The translations under genes and the position numbers were made by a program. From a virus: a stretch of DNA of 38,344 bases. Location of the stretch: positions 1 to 38,344 of IMG/VR virus record IMGVR_UViG_3300034198_019349, one strand, 5' to 3'. Shown here in pieces: positions 30,503-36,399 of the stretch; position 1 is the first letter of the stretch, and each line of letters begins with the position of its first letter. The notes under the pieces are model-generated. The model did not search any database. It was not told the origin of the DNA and worked only from the letters and a program-made list of their open reading frames with translations.

Positions 30503-31216
30503 TTAAATTATTTGATAGTGAGAAAAAACACTGTATTTTTTTATCTTAGCTGTGTGTCTAGCCTTAACTATTTTTTGTACTTTTTTTCTATACTCTCCAC
30601 CGAAACCATATATGTTGTCGCTTGCAGTTAAACTATCTTTATGTAATCTACGTAAATAAGTAGCAGTGTTAGCATTTATTAAAGTTAGGCCGAGTATTTT
30701 AAATCTATTTTTAAGATCGCTGTCTGCTCCACAACGCCATGGTTCAAAACCGTTAATTGATACAAAATTGGATTTATTAAATATGATAACGCCGTCTGGG
30801 TTATATGTTTTTTGCTTTTCTTCTTTATGTGGATGAGTAAAGTTGCAGCCCATAGCAAAAACACAGGACTTATTTTCCAATAGACTTAAATTATGTTCAA
30901 TGAAGTTTTCTTCCATTATGTCATCTGCTCCGAATATAGAAATAGCTTGAAACTTACTTAATGATACTAGGGTGTTGAAGACTAAGTATGGGCCAGAGTT
31001 AACAGGAAACCATATTACTTTTAAATTTCTAATAGTGTCCTTAAATTTACTAACTTCAGCTAAAGTAGATGGGCACCCATCTATTCCAACTAATATTTCA
31101 TAATCGTTAAAATCTTCAAAATAGGTCTGATTATTAATGGAACTTAGACACTCTTTAAGATAGTCAGCAGCAGCATACGCAGATACTATAATCGATATCT
31201 TTTTTTTAGCTATCAT
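30503..31216 (-). CDS. GT2-family glycosyltransferase, paralogue of the 32528-34072 C-terminal half
   Basis: 237 residues. KKISIIVSAYAAADYLKECLSSI opens a GT2 domain; EILVGIDGCPSTL, AISIFGADDIMEENF (metal site DD) and WRCGADSDLKNRFKILG follow, ending TYLRRLHKDSLTASD. The C-terminal half of the gene at 32528-34072 shares these in the same order (EILVGIDNCESTL, FFDADDIM, WPCGADTEF, RRIHSTSLTQN), so they arose by duplication. Overlaps its upstream neighbour by four bases (ATGA). AT-rich. Confidence 0.8.
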   Translation of the reverse strand: MIAKKKISIIVSAYAAADYLKECLSSINNQTYFEDFNDYEILVGIDGCPSTLAEVSKFKDTIRNLKVIWFPVNSGPYLVFNTLVSLSKFQAISIFGADDIMEENFIEHNLSLLENKSCVFAMGCNFTHPHKEEKQKTYNPDGVIIFNKSNFVSINGFEPWRCGADSDLKNRFKILGLTLINANTATYLRRLHKDSLTASDNIYGFGGEYRKKVQKIVKARHTAKIKKYSVFSHYQII

Positions 31217-31938
31217 CTATTTTTAAACTTATTTTTTTCAGAAGTTCTCCTAGAATTGTATTCAGAATAGAGGTGTTCTTGTGAAAGTTTGGGAGGAGTC
31301 TTCTCCTTACTTCCAGGATTATGTCTGTCCATTTGTTCAGAATAGAACGGATCAGTTAAATATTGCTTGCTTCTTTTTAACTTAGTTAAGGCTGCCCTCT
31401 TACAAAACTCTCTGGCAAAATACCCCATCTTTAAGCCATCAGGAAGAGTAAATCCGCCAGCCTTTTCGAATAGCTCTCTACTTATTAAGGTAGAGCCCAG
31501 TCCTGTGCTTTGTCTAAAGTAAATATGATCATTGACTCTCTTAAGTTGAGTATCTTCTTTACTTATTGGAAAATTAAAGAAAGTGACCATTCCGCAGTCC
31601 TTCATCTCATTGAGTATTTTTATGCTTGAATGATCCCATCCTTTGTGAAACCACATATCGTCACATGTCATGACAAAGTAGTCAGAAGAAGTTGCTCTTA
31701 TCACCCTATTGAACGATTCAGCGCTACCTAAGTTTTCAGAATTTATTATAGCTTCATCAATCTTTCCTAATTCTTTCATTCCAAGAAGCCATTCGTTTGT
31801 TCCATCAGTAGAGTTGTCAGATATCACGAACAACCTATAGTCTACTTTAGTAGAAGCAAGTATAGACCATACACAAAGCTTTAAATATTCTAAGCGGTTG
31901 TATGTAACCACACATATGTCTAGTTTTTTAGAATCCAT
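31213..31938 (-). CDS. GT2-family glycosyltransferase
   Basis: 241 residues. LDICVVTYNRLEYLKLCVWS, LFVISDNSTDGTNEW, and YFVMTCDDMWFHKGWD give the GT2 nucleotide-binding and metal motifs (DNS, DD). GLGSTLISRELFEKAGGFTLPDG is the typical acceptor-side segment with GGF. C-terminus strongly basic (EYNSRRTSEKNKFKNR). Probably adds a residue to the glycan made by this cluster. Coupled to the gene downstream by a four-base overlap. Confidence 0.82.
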   Translation of the reverse strand: MDSKKLDICVVTYNRLEYLKLCVWSILASTKVDYRLFVISDNSTDGTNEWLLGMKELGKIDEAIINSENLGSAESFNRVIRATSSDYFVMTCDDMWFHKGWDHSSIKILNEMKDCGMVTFFNFPISKEDTQLKRVNDHIYFRQSTGLGSTLISRELFEKAGGFTLPDGLKMGYFAREFCKRAALTKLKRSKQYLTDPFYSEQMDRHNPGSKEKTPPKLSQEHLYSEYNSRRTSEKNKFKNR

Positions 31939-31940
31939 GT

Positions 31941-32528
31941 TTATTTCTTTTTTTCAATTACTGATCTATTTTTTCCATGTATCACCCACTTAGCATAGCC
32001 AACCGGAATAGTAATTACATTACCTGTTATTTCATACATCTGGCCGTGCTTTCTTTCAAAAATGTGATTTTCTACTTTTTCTTGACATAAAGAAAGGAAC
32101 ATTGAGCACCTTTGATTGCTATAGGGTTTAAGCTTAAGTTCTTCTCCAGTTTGATATAATAATTGTGTCGGTTGCGCTTGTATCAAAAAGGTTTTGTGTC
32201 TTTTACGATTTTCTAAGTAAAGCCTATGTATCTCCTCAACGTAGTTAGGAGACATATAATCGTCACAGTCATGTCTAGTCTGGATATTGATATTATTTTT
32301 GATTAGATAAGAGTGACACTCAGAGTTACTAAAGAGTGGAGTGAATGGATAGTCTAATTCAGATTTCAATATGTCTAGTGTTTCAACATTTGTGAGAATT
32401 ATCCACTCAAAAGCCTTTACAGTTTGAGACTTTAATGCAGGTATGAGTATCTCTTTGGTGATCTTTAAATATTCACCCATGAGAGAAAGGTCTGTAAAAT
32501 TTATCCTAGTTACTATTGAATGTTTCAT
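31941..32528 (-). CDS. Putative rhamnosyltransferase-like (GT-A) protein
   Basis: 195 residues. IVTRINFTDLSLMGEYLKI, WIILTNVETLD and TRHDCDDYMSPNYVEEIHRL resemble the putative rhamnosyltransferase family, in which T-R-x-D-x-D-D follows a long strand. It is shorter than the family average, ending after SMFLSLCQEKVENHIF and ITIPVGYAKWVIHG. No signal peptide or membrane segment. Shares a base with the upstream stop (TAATG), so it is coupled to the two-domain GT. Confidence 0.65.
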   Translation of the reverse strand: MKHSIVTRINFTDLSLMGEYLKITKEILIPALKSQTVKAFEWIILTNVETLDILKSELDYPFTPLFSNSECHSYLIKNNINIQTRHDCDDYMSPNYVEEIHRLYLENRKRHKTFLIQAQPTQLLYQTGEELKLKPYSNQRCSMFLSLCQEKVENHIFERKHGQMYEITGNVITIPVGYAKWVIHGKNRSVIEKKK

Positions 32529-34072
32529 TAAATCTGACTTATTTTTGAAGTTACTTTACGGATAGGGATGCTCCAATCTATCGTGTTTTTTATTCTTAGG
32601 TTTATCTGAGACCTTACATTAGAGTGATAACCTGTTTCTGGATTTTGAGTCAGACTAGTTGAGTGAATCCTTCTGTAGAAAAGAGGGGCAGTTATTATTG
32701 TGTCGTGTATCTTATTGAAGCTGCACCTTTTCATGAATTCAGTGTCTGCTCCACATGGCCAGTTTTGAAATCCTCCGATTCTATTGAATAGATTACTAGA
32801 TATAAAGAAAACACCGTGTGAAGGCTTAGGGTGAGGGGAGATCCTTTTAATTGGATCTTCTCCCTGATTAAAGTTAATGTATTTGAATCTAACTGGACTT
32901 GACTTGTTGTATTTTCTTAAGATTGATGAAACCATTGATGGAATCATGATATCGTCAGCATCAAAGAAAAGTATGTGATCATGGTTTACCATTTCACTAA
33001 GAGTGTTTCGCATGACGTATGCACCCAAAGAACTATTAGAATAAAATACCCTAAGGTTAGGGTATTTGTTTTTTATTTGATTAAGTCTTTTCAAAGTAGA
33101 TTCACAGTTATCAATACCGACTAAAATTTCAAGTTCTGCTGATGTCGTCTGTCTTATTATTGAATTTAAACACTCTTCTATATAAGCTTCTGCTTTATAT
33201 GCAGGTATTATTACTGAGACTTTAAAGTTTTTCTCAACGTCTGAGATAGAGACAGTAGACTTTATGTATTCTAGATTAGATGTCTTAGTAAAGACATTTC
33301 GGCGTTCAACGTTTGCAGGTTTATTAGTAGATAACTTGACTTTTCTGGCCTTATGTAACCACAACTGGTTTATTTTTGTGTGCAATGGACTGCTTAGCAT
33401 CTTTTCTTCAAAATGAAGGCATGCAAGTTCACTTAAATTGGCTTTAAGTTTTGTAAAATATCGATCTGAATAATTTGAAGAAGTTGATACTTTAGATGAA
33501 GGTATGAATTGTATAGAAGACGCTTTCTTAAATTCAGTAGAAAACGCTAAATCTATTTTTCTCTTTGAGAAAACGGAATCTTCCATCATGAGAGAATTAC
33601 AAATGTTAGTTAACATAGAAGACTTGTCTACGCTATCAGTTATGTAAAAAATAGAGGAAGAATCAGAATTTAATATTTGAGAAACCATTATTTCATGTTT
33701 GCTTAACATGAATTCGACGCTAGAAAGAAAGAGTGACCTGTGTGCCAAGTATAAAACGTTCCCATCTATTAAAAGCGTTCCTAACTTTAAACAGTCAATT
33801 AGGCTCGAAAAAACTTCTTTGCTATTTGATTTAATTGAAGAAATAGCTCTTGCTATTATTCTATCGTCAGTAATGTTCAATACTTCGATTTGAGGATAGA
33901 TCATTTTTATTTCAGATAGCGTCTTGGTTTTAATAGGAAGATCAGTAAATGTCAAAAGATAAACTGTTCCATTAAACCATTTATTGTGTTCTATGAAAGA
34001 CTGTAAACTGACCTTAGTCAGCATCGAAGTATCTTCAGATAATTCTATAGTTACACTTATATTAGTTGTCAT
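32528..34072 (-). CDS. Two-domain glycosyltransferase (unassigned N-terminal domain + GT2)
   Basis: 514 residues. Residues 284-490 are a GT2 domain: VSVIIPAYKAEAYIEECLNS, EILVGIDNCESTL, FFDADDIM (371-376), GGFQNWPCGADTEF and RRIHSTSLT. It is a paralogue of the 30503-31216 gene. Residues 1-270 are a second domain of GT-A look (ISVTIELSEDTSMLTKVSLQ, WFNGTVYLLTFTDLPI, IYPQIEVLNITDDR), possibly GT8-like, but its DxD is not clear. The N-terminal part may bind substrate and not catalyse. Overlaps NeuA by 11 bases. Confidence 0.75.
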   Translation of the reverse strand: MTTNISVTIELSEDTSMLTKVSLQSFIEHNKWFNGTVYLLTFTDLPIKTKTLSEIKMIYPQIEVLNITDDRIIARAISSIKSNSKEVFSSLIDCLKLGTLLIDGNVLYLAHRSLFLSSVEFMLSKHEIMVSQILNSDSSSIFYITDSVDKSSMLTNICNSLMMEDSVFSKRKIDLAFSTEFKKASSIQFIPSSKVSTSSNYSDRYFTKLKANLSELACLHFEEKMLSSPLHTKINQLWLHKARKVKLSTNKPANVERRNVFTKTSNLEYIKSTVSISDVEKNFKVSVIIPAYKAEAYIEECLNSIIRQTTSAELEILVGIDNCESTLKRLNQIKNKYPNLRVFYSNSSLGAYVMRNTLSEMVNHDHILFFDADDIMIPSMVSSILRKYNKSSPVRFKYINFNQGEDPIKRISPHPKPSHGVFFISSNLFNRIGGFQNWPCGADTEFMKRCSFNKIHDTIITAPLFYRRIHSTSLTQNPETGYHSNVRSQINLRIKNTIDWSIPIRKVTSKISQI

Positions 34073-34700
34073 GGATCTTTAAAAAGTCTTTTTCATAGTC
34101 AACATCAATCTTGTCTACGATCTCCCAAAAGAGAGTCTCGCTATCGTAAAGATTGTTGTTTAAGTTATCTATGCTTTTGGGCCTAAGTAAAACAATGAAG
34201 TGAGATAGCTCAAAACATTTTGGATAGTCCTGTCGACGATATATGTCATGTTTAACTATTTGCTTGCCCCTATGTCCTAGATCATACATGCAGAGAAAGG
34301 GGCTAGACTTAGCTGGCTTTTTACAGAGAAGCGAACTTACTGGCATTGCAGGTTCCATCATAATGTAAAAAGCAACGGCATCCATTATGTCAGTCCAGCT
34401 TCTTTCTGGATAAGTAAGATATAGTATCGCGACAAGCTCGTCATCAGAAACTTCCATTGACTCTAATGCATGGGCGACCACTGCCTTCATTGAAGTGACG
34501 TCTAATGCTAGATAATCAGGACGTTCGATACAATTAAAGCCAGCATTACTTGCCATCTTAAGTATCTTAGCATCGTCGCTCGTAACGTAAACATGTTCTC
34601 TAACTTCAGCTGGGATGGACTTGACTGCATACTTAAACAATATCCTATTCTTGTGTGGAAATCCCTTTGATCCCTCTCTAGCTGGAATGATTATCTTCAT
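34062..34700 (-). CDS. neuA: CMP-nonulosonate (sialic acid) synthetase, NeuA-like
   Basis: 212 residues. MKIIIPAREGSKGFPHKNRILF is the CTP-binding P-loop-like signature of acylneuraminate cytidylyltransferases, followed by VREHVYVTSDDAKILKMASNAG and IERPDYLALDVTSMKAVVAHAL, where YVTSDD and RP..LA are conserved. YLTYPERSWTDIMDAVAFYI is the typical strand-helix (family: LQPTSP.R...DI). The Thr-Tyr-Pro replaces the usual Gln-Pro-Thr, so detail differs. Activates the sugar made by NeuB. It overlaps the DUF115-like gene upstream by four bases (ATGA). Length agrees with short NeuA proteins (about 220-230). Confidence 0.9.
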   Translation of the reverse strand: MKIIIPAREGSKGFPHKNRILFKYAVKSIPAEVREHVYVTSDDAKILKMASNAGFNCIERPDYLALDVTSMKAVVAHALESMEVSDDELVAILYLTYPERSWTDIMDAVAFYIMMEPAMPVSSLLCKKPAKSSPFLCMYDLGHRGKQIVKHDIYRRQDYPKCFELSHFIVLLRPKSIDNLNNNLYDSETLFWEIVDKIDVDYEKDFLKIHDN

Positions 34701-35311
34701 AATTCTTTAAATTTTTCTAAAGAGATTTTTGGAATCTCTATCTTACTTATATCACTTAGGTTGTAGAGAGACGTTCCTCTTTTGGCTAGTTCGGTGACCA
34801 TGACTTGATATGCTGAGTTTAATCGCTTGAGATAGTTTGCCTTTATTAATGGGTGCATGCCGTCTTCTTGATTGTAAAAGTGTCCGTCTGTGAAGTCTAC
34901 TCCAAGTAGGCCGATGTTCTTAGCACCCATCTTATATGCCAAGCTGACTGCAACGTATGGAGAGTTTAAGAAGTGATCTATCTTAGAATTGCTGTCTAGA
35001 TTTCTAAGTTCTTTAGTACCTAAATCAAAGTGCACTAGGTTTGAGTGTCGCCATCCACTAGTACACGTAAAAAGGTATCTTGCTTTTGACTTTTGAATAA
35101 GCTCTTTACGTGGTCCATAAAACCTTCCAGGGTGGTCAGTTATTAAAAGATAGGTAGGATCAAACATTGCAGGTACATCATTAACACCGATTGTTATGTA
35201 GTCTTCATGTTGGCCCCTTATCTGTTCAAGAGATGTTCCGCAGCCGCACACAATGATCTTCTCCCCGTCATGTATCTTCATAAACTCCTTAAGGTTCTTA
35301 ACCAACGCCAT
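34697..35311 (-). CDS. DUF115/sialyltransferase-like Rossmann protein
   Basis: 204 residues from the ATG at 35311 (a TTG at 35335 would add eight basic residues). EKIIVCGCGTSLEQIRGQ, then YITIGVNDVPAMFDPTYLLITD, GAKNIGLLGVDFTDGHFYNQ and AYQVMVTELAKRGTSLYNLS match the DUF115/MptE pattern also seen in 22239-22838. Gly-Cys-Gly-Thr-Ser is the nucleotide-binding turn, and LLGVDFTDG is a second conserved strand in these proteins. A CMP-sugar transferase is plausible because the NeuA gene follows it with ATGA overlap. First gene of the minus-strand cluster. Confidence 0.62.
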   Translation of the reverse strand: MALVKNLKEFMKIHDGEKIIVCGCGTSLEQIRGQHEDYITIGVNDVPAMFDPTYLLITDHPGRFYGPRKELIQKSKARYLFTCTSGWRHSNLVHFDLGTKELRNLDSNSKIDHFLNSPYVAVSLAYKMGAKNIGLLGVDFTDGHFYNQEDGMHPLIKANYLKRLNSAYQVMVTELAKRGTSLYNLSDISKIEIPKISLEKFKEL

Positions 35312-35372
35312 GTAGAACTTTTTTTTCTTATACAATATAATATAGAATAGTTTAGAAAAAACTTTTAAATAG
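35312..35372. promoter_or_regulatory. Divergent intergenic region between glycan cluster and DnaJ gene
   Basis: This short region must hold promoters for both directions. Plus strand: TATAATATAGAATAG at 35334-35350, followed by an A run and TTTTAAATAG before the ATG. Minus strand: ATTATATTGTATAAG followed by an A run, close to the start at 35311. Neither matches the late-type octamer, so these may be early or middle type. No consensus -33 box of the Bacteroidota type is clear. Confidence 0.4.
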
Positions 35373-36347
35373 ATGGATCACTATGCGACTTTGGGTTTAA
35401 ATAAGAATGCTTCAATTGATGAGATAAAAAAGGCATATCGCCAGCTCGCAAAGAAGTGGCACCCTGACAAGAACCAAGGGAGCAAGGAAGCTGAAGATAA
35501 ATTTAAAAACATATCTGACGCGTACGTAGTATTATCGGATCCTGCAAAAAAGAAGCAATACGACGATAAATCGAACAGTTCCTTTAAATATGGGTTCGAC
35601 GATTTTGTTAATAGTTTTTCAGGATCTCAATTCAATGATTGGCGAAAAAGAAGCAACGATAAAACTAGACAGACTCAAGGCAGAACGCATTCGATGCCAA
35701 AGGTGACTACTGATCACCTAGACATAACTGTCGAATGCTATGTTCCTATTCGTGAGGCCTTTGCAGGAAAGAAGATAGAATTAGAATTCAAACGAACTAA
35801 GATAGGTTATGATAATGTACAAAGCTATTTTATGGAAGATGAACAAAAGACTATCGCCTTTGATTTTGATCTAAAAAAGATGCCATTCACAATAAAGGAA
35901 GAAGACGGCAAATACACAACGACAGTAAGGTTAGCAAAGCTCGGTAACGAGGAGATGCAAAACATAGTCAACATCTGGGGAGAAATGGAATCTATGCCGC
36001 TGTGTGGAGACTCTCTAATAAAGATATGGCTAGTAATGGAACAAAGCGTTTCAATAGATGACAAGAACGTGATACACAGGATTGAGGCACCATTTGTTTC
36101 TGCAATAATTGAAAACGAAAAAATTAAGGTTGAGGCGGTAAACGGTAAGAAATATGAAGCTAGCCTAAACTATCCTAAAAACCTAAGCAAAATAGAATTT
36201 TCGGTCAAAAATGAGGGCCTGGCCCTATCTAAAACAGAAAGAGGCAAGTACATAGTCAAAATAGACATAACTATGCCTCAAATAGAAGAAATGACTGATG
36301 AAATAAAATCTCAAATAAAAAATCTATTCGGACTTGTAAAAGAGTAA
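35373..36347 (+). CDS. DnaJ-like J-domain co-chaperone (type II/CbpA-like)
   Basis: 324 residues. J-domain at 1-67: [20 protein letters not shown], then KKWHPDKN (H30-P31-D32, the HPD that stimulates DnaK) and [15 protein letters not shown]. No Cys-rich zinc-finger domain follows; a short linker with G/F ([12 protein letters not shown]) leads to a beta-rich C-terminal part ([41 protein letters not shown]) that resembles the substrate-binding half of CbpA/type II DnaJ only in outline. It precedes the prohead protease gene by 52 bases, so it may help capsid or scaffold folding through host DnaK. Confidence 0.88.
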   Translation: MDHYATLGLNKNASIDEIKKAYRQLAKKWHPDKNQGSKEAEDKFKNISDAYVVLSDPAKKKQYDDKSNSSFKYGFDDFVNSFSGSQFNDWRKRSNDKTRQTQGRTHSMPKVTTDHLDITVECYVPIREAFAGKKIELEFKRTKIGYDNVQSYFMEDEQKTIAFDFDLKKMPFTIKEEDGKYTTTVRLAKLGNEEMQNIVNIWGEMESMPLCGDSLIKIWLVMEQSVSIDDKNVIHRIEAPFVSAIIENEKIKVEAVNGKKYEASLNYPKNLSKIEFSVKNEGLALSKTERGKYIVKIDITMPQIEEMTDEIKSQIKNLFGLVKE

Positions 36348-36372
36348 AACTCAGAAAAATTGACAATAGCTT

Positions 36373-36380
36373 TAATAAAT
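36373..36380 (+). promoter_or_regulatory. Putative late-type promoter motif TAATAAAT
   Basis: TTTAATAAATAATAAAAAAA lies between the DnaJ-like gene and the protease gene, 19 bases from the octamer to the TTG at 36400. The spacing equals that of the other sites and favours this TTG over the one at 36409. Confidence 0.58.
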
Positions 36381-36399
36381 AATAAAAAAATTTTAGGCT

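Larger units (their letters stand above)
27216..31216. other. AT-rich island within the glycan cluster
   Basis: Counting G+C by hand on single 60-base lines gives 14/60 (27301), 16/60 (28561), 13/60 (29041) and 15/60 (30301), against 22/60 (16321), 23/60 (24001) and 23/60 (33001) elsewhere. Genes here are also spaced by short gaps and not mostly overlapping. This points to acquisition from a lower-GC source. Confidence 0.65.
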
